A stretch of DNA of 64,000 nt from Dyella terrae. Lineage in GTDB: Bacteria > Pseudomonadota > Gammaproteobacteria > Xanthomonadales > Rhodanobacteraceae. Where the stretch lies: NCBI RefSeq assembly GCF_004322705.1, contig NZ_SIZZ01000003.1:186001-250000 (forward strand). The letters run 5' to 3'. A program made the translations under genes and the position numbers. This document shows positions 7,620 through 16,068 of the stretch, piece after piece. The notes under the pieces were generated by a model. That model searched no databases. It saw only the letters and a list, made by a program, of their open reading frames with translations, and had not been told where the DNA came from. The stretch's first letter is position 1, and each line of letters begins with the position of its first letter.

Positions 7620-8162
7620 TTACCGCAACGGCCCCGACATCACCAGCCGATCCACGTCATAGCCGCGTCGCCTGGCGTGGTCGCACAGCCGCGCGAACGT
7701 TTCGCGGGACATGGCCGGCGTTCGTGACAGCACCCACATGTATTTGCGGGAGGGTCCGCCGACGACGGCCCATTCGTAGTTGGGGTCGAGTTCAACGACC
7801 CAGTAATCGGCCCACACAAAGGGTAGCCAGCGCAGCCACGACGGAACAAACGTCACCTCGAGCGCGCCAGGCTTCCCCTTGATCGTGCGCGCGACGCCAT
7901 CGGCTGCATCGTGCTTGCCGTCTTTCTGGCGGCAGGCATTGCGCACGGTCACCATGCCGTCGTCGCGCATGACATAGGTCGCGGTGATGTCGTCAATGCA
8001 CTGCTTCTGATAACGCATCGGTAAATGCGCGATTTCATGCCACGTACCCAGATAGCGGCGCAGTTCCAATCGGTCGATGGGGACATTGGGCATGGGCGCC
8101 ATGCTCGCGTGCGATACAGTCATGGCATACAGCAAGGATGCTCCGTACAGGCGGATAGTCAT
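7620..8162 (-). CDS. blc: Bacterial lipocalin (Blc-like)
   Basis: This 180-residue protein has the lipocalin signature YLGTWHEIAHLPMRYQKQC just after the signal peptide, then ITATY, and the late YWVVELDPNYEWAVVGGPSR segment typical of Blc/apolipoprotein-D relatives. Such proteins form an eight-stranded barrel that binds lysophospholipids or fatty acids. The ATG at 8162 follows AAGGAGAAACTT; an upstream frame to 8255 lacks a ribosome site. Unlike E. coli Blc there is no lipobox cysteine at the end of the signal peptide, so a soluble periplasmic form is more likely than an outer-membrane lipoprotein. It diverges from the hydrolase gene at 8393. Confidence 0.85.
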   Translation of the reverse strand: MTIRLYGASLLYAMTVSHASMAPMPNVPIDRLELRRYLGTWHEIAHLPMRYQKQCIDDITATYVMRDDGMVTVRNACRQKDGKHDAADGVARTIKGKPGALEVTFVPSWLRWLPFVWADYWVVELDPNYEWAVVGGPSRKYMWVLSRTPAMSRETFARLCDHARRRGYDVDRLVMSGPLR

Positions 8163-8392
8163 AAGTTTCTCCTTCTGCTGTTTTCCACCATCGCGGCGTG
8201 GCCGTGGAGCAGGGATCAATACATCGCTATCGTGCCGTGAATGAAAAGGCGCCATTCATTCAGCGCGCGTCCACGTGAATGGCAACATTCGAAAGGCCAT
8301 GTGCGTCGACGCCTGATGCGTGAATGTTTGAAACGCCGCTAACGCGCTTCTCGCTGCCATAATGCGCGGAAGTCATTTCCAAAGTCTTATCC

Positions 8393-9187
8393 ATGCAAGC
8401 GCTTATCGCTGAAGAACATGGCGTGTCCCATGAGGGTGGCAGGCTTTACGCCAAGTGCTGGACGCCGGCAGCAGCCCATCATGCAAAGCGGACGCCCATC
8501 GTGTTGTTGCATGACTCGCTGGGTTGCGTAGCGCTATGGCGCGATTTTCCCGCTGCGCTTGCCGAAGCGACGGGACGCATGGTTGTGGCGTATGACCGAC
8601 CGGGTTTTGGTCAGTCGGATGCGCAAGCTTCGCCCTTGCCTTTGAGCTTTATCGGCGATGAGGCGAGGGGCGGGTTTCAGTCCGTGGTTGATCATTTCGA
8701 ATTCGATCGCTTTGTCGTCTTTGGACACAGCGTCGGGGGCGGCATGGCGGTGGGATGTGCAGCGGCGTTTTCGGATCGTTGCGATGCCCTGATCACTGAG
8801 TCCGCGCAGGCGTTTGTGGAAGACCGCACCGTGCAGGGCATTCGCGCGGCGCAGGACGTGTTCCAGCAACCGGGACAGATCGATCGCTTGCGCAAGTACC
8901 ACGGCGACAAGGCCGAGTGGGTGCTGCATGCGTGGACGGATACCTGGCTGGCGGACGACTTCGCAACGTGGTCGCTCGATGCCACGTTAGCGCGTGTGAC
9001 ATGTCCGAACCTGGTGATTCACGGCGACCTGGATGAGTACGGCTCCGTGCGACATCCCGAGCGCATGGCCCATCTCACGCGTGGCGCATCGACGTTGAAG
9101 ATCCTCGAAGGGATCGGCCATGTACCGCATCGGGAACAGCCGGCACGCACGCTGGAGCTGGTCAAGGCCTGGTTGGCGGCAATCTAG
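8393..9187 (+). CDS. Alpha/beta-fold hydrolase
   Basis: A 264-residue cytoplasmic hydrolase of the alpha/beta fold. An oxyanion-side LLHDSLG near residue 40 replaces the usual HG. The nucleophile elbow GHSVGGG places Ser at residue 113. A late HGDLDEYG gives the acid, and GIGHVPHREQP gives the catalytic His. The length fits single-domain esterases and C-C hydrolases. The start ATG at 8393 has only a weak ribosome site (AAAGTC). Substrate cannot be read from the sequence. The gene is monocistronic, divergent from the lipocalin gene. Confidence 0.85.
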   Translation: MQALIAEEHGVSHEGGRLYAKCWTPAAAHHAKRTPIVLLHDSLGCVALWRDFPAALAEATGRMVVAYDRPGFGQSDAQASPLPLSFIGDEARGGFQSVVDHFEFDRFVVFGHSVGGGMAVGCAAAFSDRCDALITESAQAFVEDRTVQGIRAAQDVFQQPGQIDRLRKYHGDKAEWVLHAWTDTWLADDFATWSLDATLARVTCPNLVIHGDLDEYGSVRHPERMAHLTRGASTLKILEGIGHVPHREQPARTLELVKAWLAAI

Positions 9188-9286
9188 CCGGGCGTAATGC
9201 CTTGATTGGCATGCCGTTTGTCACTGGTTGCGCGTGTGCCGCCAGCGCTAGCGTCGCGCCCTTATCCATCGAGAGAGGATCTCTCC

Positions 9287-10339
9287 GTGATCAGGCACGT
9301 GGCGTGGGGTACGTTGGCTTTGCTGTGCGTGGCGAGCGCGTGGGCGAAGGGGCCGGTGACGGCGGTGCCGCATGTGGTGCCGAACACGAAGGTGTTGGTG
9401 CTGGGCACAGTGCACCTGGTGGAAGCGCCGAAGCACTTCCAGGCATCGTCGCTCGATCCGGTGGTCGACAAGCTGGTGGCGTACAAGCCGCAGGTCGTCA
9501 CTGTTGAGCAGATTTCCGGTGAGACCTGCGTGCATATGGCGCAGCTGACCACGGTGTATGACCCGGAGGATGTGCGTCGCTTCTGTGCCGATACCAGCAA
9601 GGCAAAAGCGGCAACGGGGCTGGAGATCATCGACGCGCTGGCGCAGGTGCAGAGTACGCTCAAGGCATGGCCGATCTCGCCCACACCGGCGCAACGTCGC
9701 CATCTCGCCGCACTCTTTCTGGCATCGGGCGATGGCACGTCGGCGGCCGTGCAGTGGTTGCAGCTTCCCGAGGCCGAGCGTCATGCCGGCGACGGTCTCG
9801 ATGCCGCGCTGGTCGATCAGCTCCATGGCATGGCCACCGGCAATGAGAGTTACCAGATTGCCGCGCGCGTGGCGGCGCGCTCGGGTCTGCAGCGCGTGTA
9901 TCCGGTGGACGACCACACGGGTGACAACCTCGACATTACCGACGCGCGCGGTTACGGCAAGGCGATCCAGGCAGCGTGGGACAGCCATGCGGCGACGGTG
10001 GCAGCCGATCGCAAGACCAAGCGCGCCCTGTGGGACAAAGGCGACATGCTCGGCGTGTATCGCTTCATCAATCGCCCGGAGGTGTTGCAAAGGGAAGTCG
10101 ATGCCGACATCGGCGCGGCGCTGGGGGATACGTCGCCGGAGCATTTCGGACAGATGTACGTGGCGGGGTGGGAGAGCCGCAACCTGCGCATGGTGGCGAA
10201 CGTGCATGTGGCCTTTCGCGAGACGCCCGGCGTGCGCGTGCTGTCCGTCGTGGGTAGCCAGCACAAGCCGTGGTTCGACAGCCTGCTGGGGCAGATGCAG
10301 GGCGTGGAGATCGTCGACGTCGAAAAGGTGCTCCAATAG
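9287..10339 (+). CDS. TraB/GumN-like (DUF5694-type) secreted protein
   Basis: A 350-residue protein with an N-terminal signal peptide (ending SAWA). The GTG at 9287 is chosen because GAGAGGA lies 8 bp upstream; the frame is open to 9206 with no better site. The mature N terminus has KVLVLGTVHL followed by VVTVEQISGE, the first strand-loop pattern of the TraB/PrgY/GumN fold, and a late LSVVGSQHKPWFDSLL that supplies the conserved His region. Related proteins are putative metal-dependent peptidase-like or erythromycin-esterase-like folds. The DUF5694 label is from memory. The stop lies 4 bp before the MerR promoter. Confidence 0.65.
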   Translation: MIRHVAWGTLALLCVASAWAKGPVTAVPHVVPNTKVLVLGTVHLVEAPKHFQASSLDPVVDKLVAYKPQVVTVEQISGETCVHMAQLTTVYDPEDVRRFCADTSKAKAATGLEIIDALAQVQSTLKAWPISPTPAQRRHLAALFLASGDGTSAAVQWLQLPEAERHAGDGLDAALVDQLHGMATGNESYQIAARVAARSGLQRVYPVDDHTGDNLDITDARGYGKAIQAAWDSHAATVAADRKTKRALWDKGDMLGVYRFINRPEVLQREVDADIGAALGDTSPEHFGQMYVAGWESRNLRMVANVHVAFRETPGVRVLSVVGSQHKPWFDSLLGQMQGVEIVDVEKVLQ

Positions 10340-10343
10340 TCGC

Positions 10344-10374
10344 TTGACCCTGACGCAACGTCAGGCCGTAGCGT
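10344..10374 (+). promoter_or_regulatory. MerR-type promoter and operator
   Basis: A -35 TTGACC (10344-10349) and a -10 TAGCGT (10369-10374) are separated by 19 bp rather than 17, the hallmark of MerR-activated promoters. The spacer contains a perfect dyad, CCTGACG CAA CGTCAGG (10349-10365). It precedes the MerR-type gene at 10408, indicating autoregulation. Confidence 0.8.
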
Positions 10375-10407
10375 GGGCGCATCCGAGGTGAAGAGGGAAA
10401 GGCAGGC

Positions 10408-11424
10408 ATGCGATTGACCGTAGGCGAACTGGCCCGGCGCACGGGTTTGACGGTGCGCACGCTGCACCACTACGACCACGTCGGCTTGCTTCATCCCTCC
10501 GCGCGCTCGGACGCCGGCTATCGGCTGTACACCCCGGATGATGTGGAGCGCTTGTACCGCATCGTGGCGCTGCGGCGCCTGGGGTTGCCGCTGTCCGATA
10601 TCGGCACCGCCCTGGCCGGGCCCGAGGTGTCGTTGGCGACGCTGCTGGATCGGCAGATCGACGCGCTTGAACAGAACATGGCGCGTGATCGTCGTCTCCA
10701 TGACCAGCTGCGCACCCTTCGCGACAGCCTCGCGGCCGGCCAGTCCCCCGATCCGGCCCGCTGGCTGGACACGCTGGAGCTGATGAGCATGTACGAGAAG
10801 TATTTTTCCGCCGAGGAACTGAAAGCGCTGCCGCTGTACAGCGAGCCGGACGCGCAGGTTGAGTGGAGTGCGCTGGTGACGGCCATCCAGGCCGCGATGG
10901 ATCGCGGTTCCAGGCCGGGCGACCCGGATGCGGACATCCTGGCGTTGCGCTGGATGACGACGGTCGGCAAGAGCACGGGCAACAACCCCGCGTTCCTGAT
11001 GCGCCTCCACGAGATGAACGAGAACGAGCCCGACGCGCGCCAGAAGACGGGCATCACCGAGGCGATGCAGGCTTTCGTGGAGCAGTCGCTGATCGCCGCC
11101 CGGTTGGCCATCTTTGAGCGGTACCTGCCGCCGGAGGACATGGCGCGCATGCGCGAGCACTACGGTCGCGACATGTATGCCTGGCCGCCCTTGATCGCGG
11201 CGCTGCTCAAGGCGCGTGACGCCGGCATGCCGCCGGACGATCCGGAGGTGCGCACCCTGGCGAAGCGCTGGATCGAGATGTTCACGGCCTACGCAGGCAC
11301 CGATCCGGCCAATCACGCGCGCATTCGCGAGGCCTATGCGAAGGAGCCGGATCTGCGCAGCGGCAGTGCGGTGGACGAGACGTTGATCGTGTACGTGCGG
11401 GCCGCCCTGGAAGGGATGCGGTAG
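10408..11424 (+). CDS. MerR-family regulator with duplicated TipAS effector domain
   Basis: The 338-residue protein has an N-terminal MerR winged helix-turn-helix (residues 1-70; LTVGELARRTGLTVRTLHHYD, then GYRLYTPDDVERL), a dimerisation helix (about 80-120), and two tandem TipAS-type antibiotic-binding domains. The first contains MSMYEKYFSAEEL and the repeats RPGDPDADILALRW and MPPDDPEVRTLAKRW, both matching the acidic-Asp-Pro-helix pattern of TipAL. TipA proteins bind thiopeptide-like ligands and activate their own promoter by untwisting a 19-bp spacer. The ATG at 10408 follows GAGGGAAAGGCAGGC. The matching promoter lies directly upstream. The ligand is unknown. Confidence 0.9.
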   Translation: MRLTVGELARRTGLTVRTLHHYDHVGLLHPSARSDAGYRLYTPDDVERLYRIVALRRLGLPLSDIGTALAGPEVSLATLLDRQIDALEQNMARDRRLHDQLRTLRDSLAAGQSPDPARWLDTLELMSMYEKYFSAEELKALPLYSEPDAQVEWSALVTAIQAAMDRGSRPGDPDADILALRWMTTVGKSTGNNPAFLMRLHEMNENEPDARQKTGITEAMQAFVEQSLIAARLAIFERYLPPEDMARMREHYGRDMYAWPPLIAALLKARDAGMPPDDPEVRTLAKRWIEMFTAYAGTDPANHARIREAYAKEPDLRSGSAVDETLIVYVRAALEGMR

Positions 11425-11460
11425 GCGGCGGCGCGCTCGCGGCGGGAGGTTCGCTGCGGG

Positions 11461-11919
11461 TTACGTGTCCAGCCACCACCAGAACATCACGCACTCCCGC
11501 CGGTCGTCCGGCCCGATGGAAAAGTCACCCTCTCCCTTGCGCATCGCGTGCAAGGCCTTGAGTACCGAAAGCTGCTGGCGGGCGCCCAGCCGCCAGGTCA
11601 CATCGCCGGCCTCACCCTGGAGGCTCCAGCGGTCCGGGTCCTCGTCGTTGCCCAGGCGAAGGCGATGGGTGATGTCATGGCCGTCGTGAGGCGTCCTGAG
11701 CACGCCCAGCATCCGCCCGGAGGGGTGGGTGGTGGGAATCGTCCGGGAGGACCCGGGCGGGGCGACCGCCAGAATCTCCAGCAGCGCGATCAGCGATTCG
11801 CGACCTTCCCGGTCGGCGCTGAACTGCCAGCGCGAGTCGGCCGGCCGGGCACCCATAAAGCGCCAAAGGCAGATCCGACCGTTCGGCTTCCACGCGTGAA
11901 TGTCCTGACGTGTGTTCAA
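11461..11919 (-). CDS. Hypothetical protein
   Basis: A 152-residue protein on the strand opposite to its neighbours. The most likely start is TTG at 11919 preceded by AGGGAGGCGCA. It contains RICLWRFMGARP near the N terminus and ends CVMFWWWLDT. The sequence is strand-rich with many Trp and Arg residues. No transmembrane segment or signal peptide is evident. A different frame on the same strand (11675-11971) is also open, but has a basic, repetitive composition typical of a shadow. No function is assigned. Confidence 0.5.
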   Translation of the reverse strand: MNTRQDIHAWKPNGRICLWRFMGARPADSRWQFSADREGRESLIALLEILAVAPPGSSRTIPTTHPSGRMLGVLRTPHDGHDITHRLRLGNDEDPDRWSLQGEAGDVTWRLGARQQLSVLKALHAMRKGEGDFSIGPDDRRECVMFWWWLDT

Positions 11920-12027
11920 TGCGCCTCCCTGTGCGCCCGGAAAGCCCCTGCCCGGCGCTGCGACCTAGCACAGTAACGTCCCAGAAAATGCGTACTACTG
12001 CCCGGGTATTTGCCCTACTATCGGCCG

Positions 12028-12864
12028 ATGAATGCGCCTACATCCAACGATTCCAAGCCCCAGCCCAAAGGCCGCCTCGCCATTGTAGGCATGGGCATGA
12101 CCCTGGGGTCTCACCTGACCCCGCTGGCGCGTAGCCACATCGCGCAGGCCGACGTGATCTTCGCCGGCTTGTCGGACGCCATCGTGGAGCGCTCGCTGGA
12201 GCGCATGCATCCGGACGTACGCAGCCTTCAGCCCTATTACCGCGAAGGCAAGTCGCGCATGAAGACCTACCGCGAGTGGGTCGAAGTGATGATGACCGAG
12301 GTGCGCGCCGGCAAGCGGGTGTGCGGGGTGTTTTACGGGCACCCGGGTGTGTTTGCCTGGTCGCCGCACAAGGTGATCGAGGTGGCGCGCGCGGAGGGTT
12401 TCGAGGCGCACATGGAGCCGGGCATTTCTGCCGAGGACTGCCTGTACGCGGACCTGGGCTTCGATCCGGGCCGGCTGGGTTGCCAGCACTTCGAGGCCAG
12501 CCAGCTGCTTTTCTACGACCGACGCATCGACGCGGCCGGCTATCTGGTGCTGTGGCAGGTGGCCCTGGTGGGCGATCGCTCGCTGGGCCGGCTCGCGACG
12601 GGCTCGGCATATCGCGAGCTGCTGACCGAGTTGCTGGCGCGCGACTACCCGCTGGACCATGAAGTGATCATCTATCGCGCCGCCACGTTGCCGATCGAGC
12701 GTCCCAGCATTCGCCGCATCACGCTGCGGGAGTTGCCGCAGGTGCCGATGTCGGCCGAAGAGACGGTCGTGCTGCCGCCGGCGTATGCGCTCAAGCCCAA
12801 CGCGGCGATGCAAGCGCGTCTTGAGGCACTGGACAAGCTGGAGAAGGCGAGTACCGTCGCCTGA
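12028..12864 (+). CDS. Borosin-type peptide alpha-N-methyltransferase (tetrapyrrole-methylase fold)
   Basis: This 278-residue protein has the SAM-dependent tetrapyrrole-methylase fold: LAIVGMGMTLGSHL at residues 18-30, VFYGHPGVFAWSPHK at 101-115 and EPGISAEDCLYADLGFDP at 130-147. These are diagnostic of the borosin branch (OphMA, SonM), which methylates backbone amides of a peptide rather than a porphyrin. Tyr70/Tyr71, Arg77 and Tyr81 lie in YYREGKSRMKTY with the same R-x3-Y spacing as the catalytic Arg/Tyr of OphMA. It lacks the fused precursor of fungal enzymes, as in bacterial split systems. The likely precursor is the next gene. The ATG at 12028 is preferred; a TTG at 12010 is in frame. 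A siroheme or cobalamin enzyme is unlikely from these motifs. Confidence 0.85.
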   Translation: MNAPTSNDSKPQPKGRLAIVGMGMTLGSHLTPLARSHIAQADVIFAGLSDAIVERSLERMHPDVRSLQPYYREGKSRMKTYREWVEVMMTEVRAGKRVCGVFYGHPGVFAWSPHKVIEVARAEGFEAHMEPGISAEDCLYADLGFDPGRLGCQHFEASQLLFYDRRIDAAGYLVLWQVALVGDRSLGRLATGSAYRELLTELLARDYPLDHEVIIYRAATLPIERPSIRRITLRELPQVPMSAEETVVLPPAYALKPNAAMQARLEALDKLEKASTVA

Positions 12865-13033
12865 GGGGAAATGCCGTTAAAACAAGGCATTAGGCTTTAA
12901 AACGATCCAAAGGGCCGGGTGGGGCCCTGCCGGGGCCGTCATCAAGGCTTATCGGGCTGATGCCACCATGCGGGCTGATACAGCTGCATGCCGACATGGT
13001 CGACTTTCAACAACGCAAATCAGGGGTTACATC

Positions 13034-13303
13034 ATGGACACGCTGGACCTTCTCGAAGCTATCGGGAGTGACGCCTCGCTGCGCCACGCCACCGCCGAGG
13101 AACTCAATGACCTGCTGGCCGAAGCACAGGCTTCCGAGGCCCTGACGGCCGCCGTCGCCACGGGTGACCGCGCGCACCTGGCCGCCGAATTTGGCCAGAA
13201 AGGCAACAACACCCCGCAGGTGACCCAGACGCCGGGCCACGAAGAAGAAGCCGAAGAACCGCTCGAAGCGCCGGCACCCGACGACGACAAGTCGCTCGCC
13301 TGA
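13034..13303 (+). CDS. Candidate split-borosin precursor peptide
   Basis: An 89-residue protein encoded 169 bp after the methyltransferase. Residues 4-55 are helical and match the layout of the borosin-binding domain of SonA as I recall it: LLEAIGSDASL near the start, then AVATGDRAHLAAEFGQ, comparable to SonA AVMTGDMEKLKTLSG. Residues 56-69 (KGNNTPQVTQTPGH) are the probable core region. Residues 70-85 are strongly acidic (HEEEAEEPLE, APDDD), unlike the short tail of SonA. The ATG at 13034 follows GGGGTTACATC. A diguanylate cyclase starts 15 bp downstream. The protein could instead be an unrelated small helical protein. Confidence 0.75.
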   Translation: MDTLDLLEAIGSDASLRHATAEELNDLLAEAQASEALTAAVATGDRAHLAAEFGQKGNNTPQVTQTPGHEEEAEEPLEAPAPDDDKSLA

Positions 13304-13318
13304 TCGGGCTATCCCGGC

Positions 13319-15091
13319 ATGCCCCGGCTGCTCCGCCGCCTCACGTCCTGGCCCTTGCTGCTGGCCATGGGGTGCTGTGCGTGCGTGCAGCCGGTGCATG
13401 CGCAGGCCATCAGGAACGTCACGGCGTTCCTTGACGAGGCGGAGCGCGTTCGCACGGAGGACCATCCGCGCTTTGTGCAGATGCTCGAGCAGATCCAGCG
13501 CGATCCGCCGAAGCTCACCGGCACCGAGCAATGGCGCCTGCGTTATCTGCAGGCCTGGGAAACGATGTTCCAGGGCGACTACGCCACGTCCGAAGCGCAG
13601 CTGCGCAACATCATCGATCACTCCGGCGATGACATCCTCGCGGCGAAGGCCTCCGGCCAGCTGCTCAACAATCTTTCGACCAATCGTCGTTACGAAGAAG
13701 CCTTTGCGCTGGCCAATCGCCTCACGGCGCAACTGGGTGACATCAAGGATCCGCTCACGCGGTTCATGCTGCTGACCAACCTGTCGCAGATGATGAATCT
13801 CGCGGGCCAGACCGACCTGGCGATCCAGTATGCACGCATGGCCGGCGATGCCATTCCCTCCGGGGAATCCACCTGTCGTCCTTACTACATGGAAGCGGCG
13901 GCGCTCTACAACGGCAAGCGCCTGAAGTCGACGAGCCCTGAAATCCAGCGTGCCGTCGATGCCTGTGAATCCGCCCACCAGGTGGTATTCACCAATGCGA
14001 CCTTGCTGATGCTGGCCAGCATTTACCTGGAAGAACATCAGCCGGCAAAAGCGCTGGCGCTGATGGATCGACTGGAAGAAAGCATTCGCGCAAGCCACTA
14101 CTACCCGCAGATGCAGGCCGCGCACATCGAGCGCGCGCAGGCCAACGAGCAACTGGGCAATTACGCCGATGCGCGCAAATCGGCGCTGGCCGGCATCGGG
14201 ATGAGCAACGCGGACGAAGTCAGCAACTGGTTGCGCGACGCGTATGAAGTGCTCTATCGCGTGGAAAAGGCGCGCGGCAACAATCCGGGTGCGATCGCGT
14301 ATTACGAGCGCTTCGTGGCCCAGGACAAAGGTTATCTCGACGACGTCAGTGCACGCGCGCTGGCGTACGAGGTCGCCCAGCAACACATGCTCATGCACAA
14401 GCTCGAAACCGAGCGGCTGAGCAAGCAGAACAACATCCTGCGCCTGCAACAGGCGCTGGATACCAAGGCGATGGAAACCAGTCGCCTGTACATCGCGCTG
14501 CTGAGCGTGGTGCTGGTGTCGATCGTGCTTTGGCTGTTCCGCGTGAAGCGATCCCAGCTTCGTTTCAAGAGGCTCTCGCGGCTCGATGGGCTCACCGGCA
14601 TCCTCAACCACCAGCACTTCATCGGCGATGCCGAACGCATGCTGCGCGTGATGGAAAGGAAGCCCAGCCATGCGTGTCTGATCTTCATCGACCTGGATCA
14701 CTTCAAGCAGGTCAACGATACCCATGGTCATCCGGCCGGTGACGATGTGCTGCGTCGAACCGTCGGGATTTGCCAGCAATACTTGAGGAACAATGACGTC
14801 TTCGGCCGCCTCGGCGGCGAGGAGTTCGGCATCCTGTTGTCCGATTGCCCGCGCGAGCGTGGTCTCGCCATGGCCGACAGCATCCGCATCGCCATCCAGT
14901 CTTCCGTGTTCGACAGCCATGGCAGCATGATCACCACATCGGCCAGCGTCGGCCTGGCGTCGACCGATGCCTTTGGATTCGATCTCAAGCGCCTGTGCCG
15001 CGAAGCCGATGCGGCGCTCTATCGCGCCAAGCGCACCGGCCGCAATCGCGTCATGGCGGATACGCCGAGCAACGGCCTGGTGGAAGCCTGA
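13319..15091 (+). CDS. Membrane-bound diguanylate cyclase with periplasmic TPR sensor region
   Basis: The 590-residue protein begins with a signal sequence (CCACVQPVHAQ), has about 350 residues of helical TPR-like repeats (LLNNLSTNRRYEEAFALANR, YARMAGDA, ALALMDRLEE), a coiled coil, one transmembrane helix (about residues 386-402, LYIALLSVVLVSIVLWLF), and a C-terminal GGDEF domain. The active-site motif is GGEEF, and an RNND inhibitory I-site lies five residues before it, so feedback-inhibited c-di-GMP synthesis is expected. It starts 15 bp after the candidate borosin precursor, suggesting co-transcription. It ends 2 bp before the convergent methyltransferase. Confidence 0.9.
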   Translation: MPRLLRRLTSWPLLLAMGCCACVQPVHAQAIRNVTAFLDEAERVRTEDHPRFVQMLEQIQRDPPKLTGTEQWRLRYLQAWETMFQGDYATSEAQLRNIIDHSGDDILAAKASGQLLNNLSTNRRYEEAFALANRLTAQLGDIKDPLTRFMLLTNLSQMMNLAGQTDLAIQYARMAGDAIPSGESTCRPYYMEAAALYNGKRLKSTSPEIQRAVDACESAHQVVFTNATLLMLASIYLEEHQPAKALALMDRLEESIRASHYYPQMQAAHIERAQANEQLGNYADARKSALAGIGMSNADEVSNWLRDAYEVLYRVEKARGNNPGAIAYYERFVAQDKGYLDDVSARALAYEVAQQHMLMHKLETERLSKQNNILRLQQALDTKAMETSRLYIALLSVVLVSIVLWLFRVKRSQLRFKRLSRLDGLTGILNHQHFIGDAERMLRVMERKPSHACLIFIDLDHFKQVNDTHGHPAGDDVLRRTVGICQQYLRNNDVFGRLGGEEFGILLSDCPRERGLAMADSIRIAIQSSVFDSHGSMITTSASVGLASTDAFGFDLKRLCREADAALYRAKRTGRNRVMADTPSNGLVEA

Positions 15092-15092
15092 G

Positions 15093-16004
15093 TCAGCGTT
15101 TGACGGCGAGTACGCCGTCCAGTGCCAGCTCCGCCCGGAATCCCGCCTTTTCCAGTCGCTTCGCCACTTCGCGCGGTACGTCACGATCGCTGGTCAATTT
15201 GTTCGGGCTGCCGGTGTAATGGAACATGCGGCCGCCCGGGCGAAGTACGCGCGCCAGTTCGTTGTAGAACGCCTGCGCGTAAAGCTCACCGGCAATGCCG
15301 AAGCGCGGCGGATCGTGCAGCAAAGCATCGAATGATGCGCTGGCAAGTTGCGTGATGGCTTGCGAGACATCGCCATGCGTGAGCTGCAACTTGCCGTGGC
15401 TTGCGTCTGGATCGGGTGACCAGGGATTGAGGGTGCGCAGCCACAGTACGTCGTCATTCTTCTCGAATGACTGGATGCGCGCGACACCGGCATCGAGGCA
15501 ACACGCCGCGAAGTAACCCAGGCCGCCGCAAGTATCCAGCACCGTCTTTCCCTTCGGCGCAATCAACGCAACCTTGCGGCGCGCATCGTCGACGGGCGAT
15601 TCCTTCGAGGTGGGCAGCATCTTGATGCCATCGATCTCGAAGGTGGGTGCGCCCCACTCGGTGGGAACGAGCTTGATCAGCGCCTGCGTGTAGGTGGAGA
15701 CGGTGGAGAAGTCCTCGCCATCCCAGTAGTAGATCGTCCGGTCCTTGATCTTGCCGGGGTAGGGATAGCTGGCGCCTTTCCAGTCCCAGTGATCGGCGTG
15801 GAGCGTGGCGGTGCCTTCACTGCGGCCGAGGTCGAGCGAGCCTTGCCATGCGTCGGCGCCGGCCTTGCGGGCGCGCAGGAGGGCGGTGGCGGTGGGCAGG
15901 GTGAGGAGGGGGCCGGTGTAGTGGGGCACGGGGCGACGATCGTATGCGGGGTGGGTGATTATGGGTGATGTTGGCGTGGTGCAGGGGTGATTCGCGTGAA
16001 TCAA
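15093..16004 (-). CDS. Class I SAM-dependent methyltransferase
   Basis: A Rossmann-fold methyltransferase of up to 303 residues. Motif I is TVLDTCGGLGYFA (about residues 153-165), an acidic residue follows in SFEKND, and the DALLHDPPRFG segment is a motif IV of the DPPx type seen in N6-adenine and some rRNA/tRNA enzymes. Late motif VI-VIII are ELARVLRPGGRMFHYT. The N-terminal 100 residues are unusual for the family. The frame opens with TTG at 16004; a GTG at 15929 is an alternative start, and neither has a strong ribosome site. The substrate is unknown and the gene is probably monocistronic. Confidence 0.75.
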   Translation of the reverse strand: MIHANHPCTTPTSPIITHPAYDRRPVPHYTGPLLTLPTATALLRARKAGADAWQGSLDLGRSEGTATLHADHWDWKGASYPYPGKIKDRTIYYWDGEDFSTVSTYTQALIKLVPTEWGAPTFEIDGIKMLPTSKESPVDDARRKVALIAPKGKTVLDTCGGLGYFAACCLDAGVARIQSFEKNDDVLWLRTLNPWSPDPDASHGKLQLTHGDVSQAITQLASASFDALLHDPPRFGIAGELYAQAFYNELARVLRPGGRMFHYTGSPNKLTSDRDVPREVAKRLEKAGFRAELALDGVLAVKR

Positions 16005-16068
16005 GCCCGGTGCTCACTCGGGCGCCGGCGCGGCCCGATCAAAGCCGACTCATGCCCTCGCGGCATCG

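Noticed and set aside
9952-11316. Minus-strand frames across the TraB-like and MerR genes
   Set aside because: Shadows of well-supported plus-strand genes with strong ribosome sites and domain motifs.
12028-12864. Alternative call as a cobalamin or siroheme methyltransferase
   Set aside because: The fold is shared, but the VFYGHPGVF, EPGISAEDCLYADLGFDP and YREGKSRMKTY segments and the adjacent small gene fit the borosin branch better.
13007-15184. Long minus-strand frame opposite the GGDEF gene
   Set aside because: Basic, His/Arg-rich composition and no motif, while the plus strand has signal peptide, transmembrane helix and GGEEF.
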